Part shown: piece by piece, positions 18,127 through 26,879 of the stretch
How positions within the stretch are numbered: position 1 is the stretch's first letter
Layout: every line of letters starts with the position of its first letter
Assembly (NCBI RefSeq): GCF_028680575.1
Contig: NZ_JAPCKI010000017.1
Span: 56,075 to 120,074 of the forward strand
DNA length: 64,000 nucleotides
Direction: 5' to 3'
DNA from: Acidovorax benzenivorans
GTDB taxonomy: Bacteria; Pseudomonadota; Gammaproteobacteria; Burkholderiales; Burkholderiaceae_C
Translations under genes and position numbers: made by a program
Notes under the pieces: model-generated
What the model was told of the DNA's origin: nothing
What the model saw: only the letters and a program-made list of their open reading frames with translations
Databases searched by the model: none

Positions 18127-19311
18127 ATGCTTCATCACTACTCGTTCGCCAATTTTCAGTCTTACCGGGAATGGACCGAGGTGTCCATGCTGGTGGATGG
18201 CAAAGTGCCACAGTCGGTCTGGGCCCGGAACGTTCCTACTGGCGAGCGTGTCAGCAGTGTGATGTCGGTCATCGGTGCCAATGCCAGTGGCAAGACGGCG
18301 TTGCTCAAGCCGCTTTTGTTTGTAGACTGGTTCATCAGCCAGTCCTTCGCGATGGACCCTCAGGCTGCCATTCCCGTGCAACCTCATCTGTCATCGCCCA
18401 ATGAACCGTCACAGTTTGAGGTAGAAGCCGACTTCGAAGGTCGCCTGTGGCGCTACTCTTTGCGATGCACCCCGGAGCGCGTGCTGCATGAGTCACTCTA
18501 TGTCAAACACGACCGCATGCGTTACGTGTTCACGAGAGACTGGAATGAAGACGATCAGGTGTATGTGGTCAAGCAGAAGGATTTTGGCTTGTTGCCTGCG
18601 GAGGCGAAGAAGGTCCGGCCAAACGCCTCGCTGATTGCGACCGCCGCACAGTACGGAGTGCCGTTGGCCCAACGACTAGCGATAAGTACTGTGCGGACAA
18701 ACATCCATCAGTATGGTCGGCAGCCCTATGACCCGAATCAGTTGCTAACGGCTGCCGCCCACTTTGTCCAAAGTGACACCCAGCGGTTGCAGTTGGTCTC
18801 GATGCTGCGTCGATGGGATCTCGGCCTCAAAGACGTGGATATCCGGCAGATGGAAAGCGTTCAGCCCGACGGCAGCAAACAGCCATTTTGGGTGCCCTTT
18901 GGCATACATTCGACGAGCGAAACAGCGGGCTTTGAGTTGCCCTTCATGCTCGAGTCCAACGGCACGCAGAGCTTGTTCGTGCTGCTGTCTCGCCTTCTTC
19001 CTGCTTTGGAAAGAGGTGGGGTGGTGGTGATCGATGAACTGGAAAACGATCTTCATCCGCACATGCTTGAACCGATCCTGGAGTTGTTTGCCAGTTCCAA
19101 GACCAACCCGGGAGGCGCCCAGCTGCTCTTTACCTGCCACGCAGTGGAGGTCCTCAATGTTCTTCATAAGTCGCAGGTCATGCTTGTCGAAAAAGATGAG
19201 CAGAACCAAAGTACCGCCTGGCGACTGGACAGCGTGGGCGGTGTGCGCAATGACGACAATTTATACGCCAAGTACATGGCCGGTGCGTATGGAGCGGTAC
19301 CACAGCTATGA
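18127..19311 (+). CDS. AAA/ABC-type ATPase of the RloA kind (AAA_15)
   Basis: The 394-residue protein starts HHYSFANFQSYREWTEVSM. The Walker A GANASGKT is at residues 50-57 and the Walker B VVVIDELEND near 299-308, in the SMC/ABC-like arrangement of AAA_15 ATPases (overcoming-lysogeny-like). The signature-region helix is LPFMLESNGTQSLFVLLSRL. It overlaps the TOPRIM partner by 4 bp (ATGA). RloA/RloB-like and AbiL-like pairs are linked to phage defence, where the ATPase senses and the TOPRIM protein acts. That role is inferred from the family; nothing here shows the trigger. Confidence 0.8.
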   Translation: MLHHYSFANFQSYREWTEVSMLVDGKVPQSVWARNVPTGERVSSVMSVIGANASGKTALLKPLLFVDWFISQSFAMDPQAAIPVQPHLSSPNEPSQFEVEADFEGRLWRYSLRCTPERVLHESLYVKHDRMRYVFTRDWNEDDQVYVVKQKDFGLLPAEAKKVRPNASLIATAAQYGVPLAQRLAISTVRTNIHQYGRQPYDPNQLLTAAAHFVQSDTQRLQLVSMLRRWDLGLKDVDIRQMESVQPDGSKQPFWVPFGIHSTSETAGFELPFMLESNGTQSLFVLLSRLLPALERGGVVVIDELENDLHPHMLEPILELFASSKTNPGGAQLLFTCHAVEVLNVLHKSQVMLVEKDEQNQSTAWRLDSVGGVRNDDNLYAKYMAGAYGAVPQL

Positions 19312-19832
19312 ACCGCAGAAGATTGCCTCGGGTTGCTGCTCGCACTGTCCTGATCGTTGGCGAAGGTGACGCCGAGGAGGTGTTCTTGCGCTATCTGAAA
19401 GGGTTGTATGTGGAGCGGGGCTCAGGGGTGGCTGTCACGATCAAGAATGCCCGGGGCAAAGGTGCGGGCCATGTGGTGGACTATGCACGCCGCCAGGCAA
19501 TGAATGCGCAATACGATGTGGTGGCTGCGCTCCTTGATACTGATACCGGCTGGACAGACGCTGCAAGAAAAATGGCTAAACAAGCAAGCATTCAGGTTTT
19601 GCCTTGTGATCCCTGTCTAGAAGCACTTCTGCTTGCTGTGAAGGACGAAGCCATTGATGGAAAGACCACTGACCAATTGAAGAGGGCGTTTGAGCGGCGC
19701 TTCGGATGCAGTGCCTCTGAAATGGATTGGACTCGGCACTTGGACATAGCGCTTGTAGACCGTAAGGCTGGCGAACACCCTGTGCTTGGGCAACTGATTC
19801 AGACGTTCATTCGCGTGGATGTCGCTCGCTAG
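19308..19832 (+). CDS. RloB-like TOPRIM-family protein
   Basis: The 174 residues show the TOPRIM pattern: an acidic cluster in LIVGEGDAEEVFLRYLKG, then AALLDTDTGW with the paired aspartates, and the RloB-type PCDPCLEALLLA. TOPRIM proteins of this group are presumed nucleases. It is translationally coupled to the ATPase upstream. The low GC around 19,600 and an unrelated flank on each side suggest that the pair travels as a unit. Confidence 0.78.
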   Translation: MNRRRLPRVAARTVLIVGEGDAEEVFLRYLKGLYVERGSGVAVTIKNARGKGAGHVVDYARRQAMNAQYDVVAALLDTDTGWTDAARKMAKQASIQVLPCDPCLEALLLAVKDEAIDGKTTDQLKRAFERRFGCSASEMDWTRHLDIALVDRKAGEHPVLGQLIQTFIRVDVAR

Positions 19833-20019
19833 ATGTGGCTGCATTGCACGAGAGTGCAGGAGGTACACCCGAGACACCTTGCTCAGACAATCTTGCGTAT
19901 GCGTCTTGACGTGCCCCTCGGGTGAAGGTAACTAGAGTTCGTTTTCAGCGGGTGAGCGGGGCGCGGCGGTCTGACTTGACTTTCAAGACCATAGGCGAAT
20001 TTTGTGGGAGGGGAGGCTT

Positions 20020-20754
20020 GTGAAGATTGGAATCTGTCGACTTTGCCACCGAGAGGCCCAGCTTTCGAGGAGCCACATTGTTCCGAAGGCGGTGGTCAAC
20101 CCTTTGAAAGCCGAAAAAGGGTTTTTGCTTCAGGTAAATGGTCGAGGTCCTTATGGCCTGAAGAAGCACCAAGATGGCTTCGTCGATTTCTTGCTATGTA
20201 GACAGTGCGAAGGGTTTTGTAGCAAGGAGTATGAAGAGCCCTTCGTTGAATCGTGGCGAACCAGAGCAGCAAGCTCGCCTTGGCCACGGAATCACGTAGT
20301 GAGCTTGCAGGTCGACTATCGGCAGTTCAAGCTATTCCATCTATTGAACTTGTTCAGGGCTAGTGTTTGCACGTTGCCATATTTTCGTCATGTCGATCTC
20401 AAGTCAAACGAAGAGATCATCCGGAAAATGTTGCTCAATGGTGACCCAGGCGGAATTGGAGAGTACTGCGTTGCCGCACGGGTCATTTACAGCAAGACCA
20501 ATGGGATGATCTCGGAGGCTATTAGTACTCCCGAACCACGATCCGATGGCGGGAAGGGGGTGTTCTACAGCACCCTTTACTACGGCATTGAATGGACAGT
20601 TTTTATGACCCCCCGCGGATCGAAGAACTTGCGGAAAAATGCTCTCCAACCCGACGGCTCAATCACGATATCGGGCTCTCCGTGGGGAAAACACTGGTTT
20701 CTTCGTCAAGCGGCCATGAACCTGGCAGGGAAGCAGGATTGGGTATCGTCATAG
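20020..20754 (+). CDS. HNH-like zinc-binding hypothetical protein
   Basis: GTG 20020 has a GGGAGGGGAGG run just before it; a TTG at 20002 is the alternative. The 244 residues open with GICRLCHREAQLSRSHIVPK, then LLCRQCEGFCSKEY. Two C-x-x-C pairs and SHIVPK are the arrangement of HNH-type or related zinc nuclease folds. The remainder is unlike anything I recognise. It follows the RloA/RloB-like pair with a 187-bp gap, so it could be part of the same defence locus or a separate cassette. The DNA is lower in GC than the core. Confidence 0.55.
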   Translation: MKIGICRLCHREAQLSRSHIVPKAVVNPLKAEKGFLLQVNGRGPYGLKKHQDGFVDFLLCRQCEGFCSKEYEEPFVESWRTRAASSPWPRNHVVSLQVDYRQFKLFHLLNLFRASVCTLPYFRHVDLKSNEEIIRKMLLNGDPGGIGEYCVAARVIYSKTNGMISEAISTPEPRSDGGKGVFYSTLYYGIEWTVFMTPRGSKNLRKNALQPDGSITISGSPWGKHWFLRQAAMNLAGKQDWVSS

Positions 20755-20769
20755 CCCATTGCAGGCTAG

Positions 20770-20994
20770 TCAATTGTTGAGTCCGTTTTCCCATCTTGGT
20801 AAATTGTCCTTAGGTGCAGGTATCTTCGCTTCACGGAAGTTCAAAGTCGTCCAGCTCTGGGCCGCCTCAATGTCTAGGTTGAGACTCGCATACGCCTTCT
20901 TGAGCAGCTCAGGAGGCAGTGCCCAGTCCCATTTCTCTCGTTCCGGGAATTCTTGCCAATGTGGACGTTCCCGTACTAACCAGCGGTCGTACAA
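20770..20994 (-). pseudogene. C-terminal fragment of an unknown protein
   Basis: A minus-strand frame reads ALYDRWLVRERPHWQEFP and on through LPPELLKKAYASLNL, ending NGLNN at 20770. Composition looks like real protein and the open frame extends further upstream, but no start or known domain appears. It runs antisense into the next fragment, and both cannot be functional. I treat it as the stump of a gene cut by recombination near 20,990. Confidence 0.3.
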
Positions 20995-21332
20995 CGCTGG
21001 CTTTTTATCCAGATCGCGTGCTTGCGTTTCAGGGAAAGTCCGTCGGCGCCATCAGCTATGCGAGTCTCAACATTGAAAGCTTCCCGTCTCGGTTCATTGA
21101 GCACGAATCAGTGCCTCGTGATGCGACAGTGGTTGACCATACTTGGCAGTTCGTAAACAAGAAGGGCGGGCCCGACCGGCGCTTCAAGAACAATCGACAG
21201 CTCCCTGTCTGCCGCTACAACAGGCTGCATCTCTCTTCCGGCCGCGGCCTCAATGTCCGCCTTTTGGGCTCCCTTGATGGCGGGTTTAACGAGTTTGCCC
21301 TGGCAGTTCAACAGTTCTCGCGGATGCACTGA
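20919..21332 (+). pseudogene. fragment of a conserved module (DUF4236-associated type)
   Basis: From about 20,960 the frame reads VPVLTSGRTTLAFYPDRV, then VGAISYASLNI and NKKGGPDRRFKNNRQLPVCR. I recall this module at the C-terminus of DUF4236-type and related hypothetical proteins. The stretch before it is not protein-like, and it overlaps an antisense fragment, so the N-terminal part of the original gene is probably gone. Function unknown. Confidence 0.4.
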
Positions 21333-21450
21333 CACGACTATGGCAGGCATGACCTGATGGCAGTCCGAGGGCAAGTGATTTGTTAGGGAGTTAACTTTGA
21401 GGCACCAGAGACCACTTGGCTAAGTCCCGCATAAAACGCACTCGGTACAC

Positions 21451-21753
21451 ATGGATCGTCACTTCATTTTTCGTAACTACTGGTGGATCGCTCTGATTGC
21501 CGGAGGCGCGGCAGTTTTTCTGTCAATTCTTTTCGGAGGGAGTGAGCGAATGGGGCTGGTTGGCTCAGCTGTGGCAGGTACTCTGGGCTTTTGTTACTTC
21601 GTCCAGCAGCAAAAGCTGGCGGAGATGCTACTGTTCCACCAACTTTTCACCACCTTCAATGCGCGCTACGACGCTCTCAATGGCAAGCTCGCCTTGCTAA
21701 GCCCTATAACCCTGCTGCCGCCCCGAATAGTCCACAGGATTCGCTTACCATAG
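21451..21753 (+). CDS. small membrane protein, probably truncated
   Basis: The 100 residues have two hydrophobic helices (WWIALIAGGAAVFLSILF and VGSAVAGTLGFCYFVQQQ), followed by QKLAEMLLFHQLFTTFNARY. That last segment begins a soluble domain that stops after about 15 more residues, with the sense lost from LLSPITLLPPRI on. A full-length relative would be expected to continue. The ATG lies 336 bp upstream of the PP2C gene in the same direction, so it may once have been part of that operon. Confidence 0.4.
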   Translation: MDRHFIFRNYWWIALIAGGAAVFLSILFGGSERMGLVGSAVAGTLGFCYFVQQQKLAEMLLFHQLFTTFNARYDALNGKLALLSPITLLPPRIVHRIRLP

Positions 21754-21786
21754 CGAAGATTCGATATTGAACCCTCCCCCCAAAAA

Positions 21787-22932
21787 ATGAGCCTCGGGCG
21801 ATCTAACCTACAAACTCAGCTGACGGCGTGGTTCATGCGCCGCACGCCGTCCGGCGGCGTGAGACGAGTGGTTCCCATCGCTGCTGCGCTCGCTACGGAT
21901 GTGGGCGAAATTCGCCGGGAAAATCAGGATCGAGTAGCCATCGCACGCGGCCGGGATAGGCTGGGCAGGCCTTTCGCGATTGCGGCGCTGGCCGATGGAA
22001 TTGGCGGGATGCAGCAAGGCGCCGAGTGCGCAGCATTAGCTCTCGGGAGTTTGTTCGCCACCATCGCAAGCGAAGCGAGGGCCTCAATCGATTCAAGGCA
22101 GTGGTTACTTCGCGGCATACATCAAGCCAACAACGACGTGCATGCGCGGGTGCATGGCGAAGGTGGGGCCACGATCTCGGTCGCGCTGATTTCGGGCAAC
22201 GGCCCCATCCATTGGGCCAGCGTTGGCGACAGTCGCGTCTATGTTAGCGACGCCTCCTCGTTGAAACAGGTCTCTGTCGACGACACCATCGCGGGCCAAT
22301 TGGGCCGCGTTGGCGAAGCGGGTTTCAATCAATCTAAGTTGATCCAGTTCATCGGCATCGGCGAACCGCTCGAAGCTAGCGTTTCAGACTTGGCCCCGCA
22401 GGAGAGCACGGCCATTTTCCTGACGACCGACGGAGTTCATTTTCTTGATTCAACGCCTTGGTTCGGCCAACTGGTAAAGCACGCTCCCGATCCTGGGGTT
22501 TGCGTTCGCCGCTTAGTTGAGCTTTCTCGTTGGTGTGGCGGTCCAGACAATGCGACGGCCGCTATGCTCTCGCTTGGAGCCGCCATTGATGACGGCATGC
22601 CGAATATCGATGGGTGTCTTGAAGTGTGGGACCCGTTTGGCGAGTTGCAGGTGATCGTTGCCCCTCTGAGGCCTTCAACATCTCCCTCGCAGCCCCTAGC
22701 CCCGGTAGCGGCGAAGCCCGCTCCCGCTCCTGATGTGCTGCCGCCAGAGGCCGTGGCCGAAGCATCTGTGGAGGTCGAGGCTCCGCAAGAAGCCACAGCG
22801 GCCGGCGCGACGAAGAAAGGACGATCGGTTCGCAAAGGGAAGTCTGCCGCGAAAGGTCAGCCAGCCGAAAAGAGCCAAGAAAGGACGACCGTGCCTCAGC
22901 TCCTGATCGAATTCCCCAACAAAACTAACTAA
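21787..22932 (+). CDS. PP2C-type serine/threonine protein phosphatase
   Basis: A PP2C catalytic domain covers about residues 30-275, with the metal-binding motifs in order: RRENQDR (D48), ALADGIGG (D70), GGATISVALI, WASVGDSRVY, FLTTDG and GGPDNATAAML. The last 100 residues are Pro/Ala- and Lys-rich, ending VPQLLIEFPNKTN. It should reverse phosphorylation by the two kinases encoded directly downstream (3 bp and then a 4-bp overlap). Phosphatase-plus-kinase operons are known in defence and in type VI secretion control, but no T6SS gene is nearby here. Confidence 0.9.
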   Translation: MSLGRSNLQTQLTAWFMRRTPSGGVRRVVPIAAALATDVGEIRRENQDRVAIARGRDRLGRPFAIAALADGIGGMQQGAECAALALGSLFATIASEARASIDSRQWLLRGIHQANNDVHARVHGEGGATISVALISGNGPIHWASVGDSRVYVSDASSLKQVSVDDTIAGQLGRVGEAGFNQSKLIQFIGIGEPLEASVSDLAPQESTAIFLTTDGVHFLDSTPWFGQLVKHAPDPGVCVRRLVELSRWCGGPDNATAAMLSLGAAIDDGMPNIDGCLEVWDPFGELQVIVAPLRPSTSPSQPLAPVAAKPAPAPDVLPPEAVAEASVEVEAPQEATAAGATKKGRSVRKGKSAAKGQPAEKSQERTTVPQLLIEFPNKTN

Positions 22933-22935
22933 TAG

Positions 22936-23991
22936 ATGCCGTTGCCAGATCGCTATCAAATCTCTGGCGCAGCGCTTGCTGGTGGCATGGGATCAGTCCA
23001 CCCATGCCAAGACGCCGTTCTCGAGCGCAAGGTCGCGATTAAAGTCATTCGAGACACGGCCAATCGTCGGCGCATGCTTGACGAATTAAAGGCTCTGCTC
23101 AAGATGCGCTCAAAGCATGTTGTCCAGGTCTACGACGTGCTTCAACTCAGCGGCTCCGACTTAGGTATCGTTCAAGAATTCATCGAAGGATCAGATCTCT
23201 TCGATGACGCATTGGCCCCGACGACGACCACAGCCTTCTACAAGCAGCTATGGCAAATCGCGTCAGGAATCAGCGACATCCACGCAGTCGGAGTCATCCA
23301 CCGCGACATCAAGCTCAACAACATGAAGCTCGATCCAGAAGGGGTCGTGAAGATTTTCGACTTCGGCCTAGCGCGCGATGATGGGCCGGCGGCCTCCACT
23401 GTGGGTTTCGTGGGAACGCGCGGCTTTGCGGCACCCGAGCTCTACCTTGCAAACGCCAAGTTCACGGTTGCCGTAGACACTTATGCATTCGGTGCATCCG
23501 CGCTTTTCCTGGCGATGCGCGGTCTGCCTGGCGACCTCATGGCCCAGCCGCCGACTCCGACTGCCGCGAACTACTTCACGGGCCTCCCTTTCGCAGTCGC
23601 TCCGGAGATCATTCAAGTTCTTGACCAGTGCCTCGTGGCGAAGCCCCAAGATAGGCCGGCAATGTCTCATGTTCGAGACCTACTGGCTCGGCATGTGCTT
23701 TTCGACAGACATCAGGCTCTGCTTGTTTTTCAGGGGCGCGCGTTGCACTTGAACGCCGGAAGCCGCTCGGTGAATCTCAGCCTGCCGAACATGGGGCAAA
23801 TTCAGATTCGCTACGACGGCTTGGATTTCCGTGTTCAAAGCCTCGGCGGCGATGTGCTCGTCAACAACCGCCAGCTCAATGTTGGCGATGGTCTTCCGGG
23901 CTCCTGCGTCATAGCCTTGGGAGCGCAAGATCAAGGCAACCGCCGCCGCTACATCACGTTCGACCTATCGCACCCGGAGATCGTCTTATGA
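22936..23991 (+). CDS. Ser/Thr protein kinase with FHA-like C-terminal domain
   Basis: The kinase domain covers about residues 7-255. The glycine loop is AGGMGSV, the ATP lysine is K36 in VAIKV, and the catalytic loop is HRDIKLNN (D124, N129). DFG is at 142-144 and the APE-like AAPE follows. All catalytic residues are present. The last 90 residues hold a beta-rich stretch with GGDVLVNNRQLNVGDGL, which looks like an FHA phosphothreonine-binding fold. Its ATG is 3 bp after the PP2C stop and its own stop overlaps the second kinase (ATGA). No transmembrane segment is seen, so it is cytosolic. Confidence 0.88.
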   Translation: MPLPDRYQISGAALAGGMGSVHPCQDAVLERKVAIKVIRDTANRRRMLDELKALLKMRSKHVVQVYDVLQLSGSDLGIVQEFIEGSDLFDDALAPTTTTAFYKQLWQIASGISDIHAVGVIHRDIKLNNMKLDPEGVVKIFDFGLARDDGPAASTVGFVGTRGFAAPELYLANAKFTVAVDTYAFGASALFLAMRGLPGDLMAQPPTPTAANYFTGLPFAVAPEIIQVLDQCLVAKPQDRPAMSHVRDLLARHVLFDRHQALLVFQGRALHLNAGSRSVNLSLPNMGQIQIRYDGLDFRVQSLGGDVLVNNRQLNVGDGLPGSCVIALGAQDQGNRRRYITFDLSHPEIVL

Positions 23992-25067
23992 GTGGTCCAT
24001 TGTCGCCAGGTGACGTGATCGGCAGTCGTTATCAGGTCATTCGCTACGTCGACGCCGGCGGCATGCAATTCGTCTACGCCGCCAATGACAATTTGACCGA
24101 TCGGATCGTGGCTTTGAAAACGCCAAAGAATTCTTCCGCCACCAAGCGGTTTAAGCGAAGTGCGATCGTGGCTGCGAAAGTGAACCACCCGAACGTCGCA
24201 AAGACGCTCGATTACGTCAAAGACGGCGACGCTCGTTTTCTGATCGAGGAGTTCATCGACGGCGCGGACATGGATAAAGCGTTATTACGCCAAACCAAGT
24301 TCCTTGATCCCTACCTCTGCGCTAAGGTTTTTCACCATCTGGCGAAGGGCGTTGCCGCCGCGCATCATGCTGGCGTGGTCCACCGCGACTTGAAGCCGAC
24401 GAACGTAATGGTCATCGGCGGCTATTCGCTCACGGAGGTGAAGGTCACCGATTTCGGAATCGCCAAGATGGCAGGCGAAGAGCTGGAGGAGGCGGCCGCT
24501 GGTGGATCGGCCACTATGACCACCTCGCAAACGGCGGTCGGGGCTCTTCCCTATATGGCGCCCGAAGCAATCGACACTCCTACCGAGGTGGGCGCGAAGG
24601 CCGATGTGTGGTCGCTTGGCGCAATGATGTTCCATCTGATGTGCGGAGAGGCCCCCTATGGCGTCGGCTTACGAGCCGTCCGTGCAATTCTTGAGGCGGA
24701 AAGACCGGCTGTGCCGGCGTTCCTCAGTGCTAATCCCCAATTCGCGCCGCTCTCGAACCAAGTCATGGAGCTAGTTTTTTCCTGTTTGAAGCGCGATCCT
24801 GCGGAACGGCCAACCGCTGACGAGCTCGTCGCGCGCTGCGGTAACCTTTGCTACACGCCGGCGCCTCGAAGAGAAGGCCGGGTCAAACGAATAGATTACA
24901 ACGCATACGGCTTCATTCGCACGGACAGCGGGGACGTTTTCTTCCACACCGAAAGCGTCTACGGACCCGAGAAACTGCAGGTGCATGACCAGGTCCTCTT
25001 TTCCAGCTTCAACGGCGGCGGGGCGGACCGAGCTCATCCGGTGATGAAGCTCACACAACGGGTTTAA
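23988..25067 (+). CDS. Ser/Thr protein kinase fused to a cold-shock domain
   Basis: The kinase spans about residues 10-285. The ATP lysine is K44 (IVALKTPK), the catalytic loop is HRDLKPTN (D134) and the DFG aspartate is D155. The activation segment ends ALPYMAPEAI. The glycine loop DAGGMQFVY is somewhat unusual. From residue 297 a cold-shock-type single-strand nucleic-acid-binding domain follows: GRVKRIDYNAYGFIRTDSGD and VFFHTESV carry the RNP1- and RNP2-like motifs. The operon thus pairs a phosphatase, an FHA-like kinase and a kinase that could sense RNA or single-stranded DNA. The fusion is directly visible; the sensing role is inference. Confidence 0.88.
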   Translation: MSGPLSPGDVIGSRYQVIRYVDAGGMQFVYAANDNLTDRIVALKTPKNSSATKRFKRSAIVAAKVNHPNVAKTLDYVKDGDARFLIEEFIDGADMDKALLRQTKFLDPYLCAKVFHHLAKGVAAAHHAGVVHRDLKPTNVMVIGGYSLTEVKVTDFGIAKMAGEELEEAAAGGSATMTTSQTAVGALPYMAPEAIDTPTEVGAKADVWSLGAMMFHLMCGEAPYGVGLRAVRAILEAERPAVPAFLSANPQFAPLSNQVMELVFSCLKRDPAERPTADELVARCGNLCYTPAPRREGRVKRIDYNAYGFIRTDSGDVFFHTESVYGPEKLQVHDQVLFSSFNGGGADRAHPVMKLTQRV

Positions 25068-25296
25068 GGCCAATCGTATTCACGTGCGTTCTCTCATTCC
25101 GCGCACTGAGCCGGCACGTTGAAGCCGTGACCGGCAGCTCAAGGCTGTTAGCGGTCGCCCACTGGGGCTCGACTTGGTGACGGCGATCAGCCTGAACAAG
25201 TCGGACATAACTTGGCGGCCAACAACAGCTCAGTACCGATGAACTTAGTCAAAGCGAACCGCCATCAGTCCACCATGCTGATGGTCATCGAGGATC

Positions 25297-26301
25297 TCAC
25301 CTGCGCCGATCCTGCCAGTTGTTCACCAACCGGCTCCATGCCGCCATGCGATCACCTGCCGGCGTGCCGGCTGTCCCGGAGTTGCTGACCGCCAGCCGAT
25401 CGATCATGGCCTCCTGCTCCTGGCTTAACTCCTGTGGAAACATCGGTACGACGGTGACAATGCAGTCCCCAGCCTCTGCCTCGTTCGCCCAGGGCAGGCC
25501 CGCGTTTTTGATGCGGTAGTTCAGATGGCCCCGGCGCAGCTTCATCTGTTGCAGCCCGCGGGGGGTTGGAACCTCAATCCAGCGATTGGCCATCCATGCA
25601 AACCCATCGACTGGCAGCTCGCACTTCAAGGTCCCATCGGCTTCAGCCGTGAAGAATTCGTGCGGCTGCAGCTCCACACGCACGCGCAGCGCCAGCTTGT
25701 GCTGGCGTCGATTGCCTTTCACTCGGGCGGTGACATCGAGCAGGTCGCCAGCGCGCGCGCCAGGCGCGACCGGCACCCGGCAGCGGTACTTGCTCGGCGG
25801 CGCCTTACCGCTCGCCGCGCAGGCCGTGCAGCTGTGGCGCGTCTTCCCCTGTCCCTGGCAGGCTGCGCATTTGTCCGTGGACGAGATCCAAACGAACCAG
25901 AGATGCTGCCGGATGTGGCCGGCGCCACCGCATTCACTGCACTCGGTAGCCTGCAGTTGCAGGCCACTGCCGATGCACTCGGCGCAGTCTTCGATCACCT
26001 CGCCTCGAACTTCCCTGACGCAACCGGTCACCACCTCCTCGAGCGTGAGGCTGATGGTGTGCTCGACGGTGGATTGTTCCGCACCGGGGGTGGGATCTTC
26101 GGTTTCAGCCTCTGGTTCGGCCCGGGCGTTGCGGATCATTTCCAGCGCCCGATTGATACGCTGAATCTTTCGCAGGGCATGCGGGCTGTTGTTGCGATCC
26201 GGGTGCCAGCGTGCGGACAGGCGGCGCCACGCAACCTTCACCTCGGCATCGCTGGAGCCTGGTGCCAAGCCAAGTTCGTGGTAAGGGTCGTCAAGGTCCA
26301 T
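25297..26301 (-). CDS. DnaJ-type co-chaperone with zinc-finger domain
   Basis: Starting at ATG 26301 (MDLDDPYHELGL) gives about 334 residues; ATG 26337 is an alternative. The J domain contains HPD in RWHPDRNN. The central region has four Cys-rich pairs (CAECIGSG, CSECGGAG, CAACQGQG, CTACAASG), the zinc-finger layout of type I DnaJ. A beta-rich C-terminal substrate-binding part follows. It is convergent with the kinase operon (230 bp apart) and may be an accessory part of that locus. It is not the housekeeping dnaJ, as no dnaK or grpE is near. Confidence 0.82.
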   Translation of the reverse strand: MDLDDPYHELGLAPGSSDAEVKVAWRRLSARWHPDRNNSPHALRKIQRINRALEMIRNARAEPEAETEDPTPGAEQSTVEHTISLTLEEVVTGCVREVRGEVIEDCAECIGSGLQLQATECSECGGAGHIRQHLWFVWISSTDKCAACQGQGKTRHSCTACAASGKAPPSKYRCRVPVAPGARAGDLLDVTARVKGNRRQHKLALRVRVELQPHEFFTAEADGTLKCELPVDGFAWMANRWIEVPTPRGLQQMKLRRGHLNYRIKNAGLPWANEAEAGDCIVTVVPMFPQELSQEQEAMIDRLAVSNSGTAGTPAGDRMAAWSRLVNNWQDRRR

Positions 26302-26879
26302 GATCTCATTGGCGCAAACTATGCTGCAGTGCAACATGGTAGCAGGCCAGCAGGATCCTCGGGCTGGGCGGGCCGGTCTGGCGTCCTCTGCGCACGGCCG
26401 ACCTGTCCCGATCTCAGGGATATCTGCTTTCGGGTCTATTCTGTTGAAGAACTCGGAAGCTCCCGAAATGCCCAACGCCGGCAGAGAAATCGACTCGTCC
26501 TAGGATCGAAGAACTCACATGCTGGCAGGGGTGGAGGTACCCCTGAAAGCACGGCTTAAGGCAACGGTTGGGAGTTTTTGACAGAGTAGAGGCAACAACT
26601 GCCGACTGTTAGGTCTATCGCGAACGACTCGGTTCAGCCTCGCTCTGTCCTCGCTGTATCCACGGCAGGTCCGCAGCGCGAGCAGTCGGTCGCCTTCCCT
26701 GCTTGGGCGTCCGGTGCCGGCTAGATAGCAGTCATCAATCTGGCGCTAATTTCTCATTCTGAATTCGATTGTAGATATGGAGTCAATCTAGTGCTCGTTT
26801 CTATGCCCACGTTTGGCCTTGACTTCGCCGTCGCAGGCGGCCTTTGACCTAGCGCAGTGTCCGCTGTGACGCACGCGAT
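26302..26879. other. intergenic region without a clear gene
   Basis: This stretch separates the J-protein start from the end of the UvrD-type gene. It contains the promoter side of the J-protein and an AT-richer segment around 26,740-26,790. I see no convincing coding frame, tRNA or repeat. Confidence 0.5.

Noticed and set aside
21787..25067. Type VI secretion control by PpkA/PppA
   Set aside because: Kinase and phosphatase fit in type, but no T6SS structural gene is in the window and the kinases lack a transmembrane segment.
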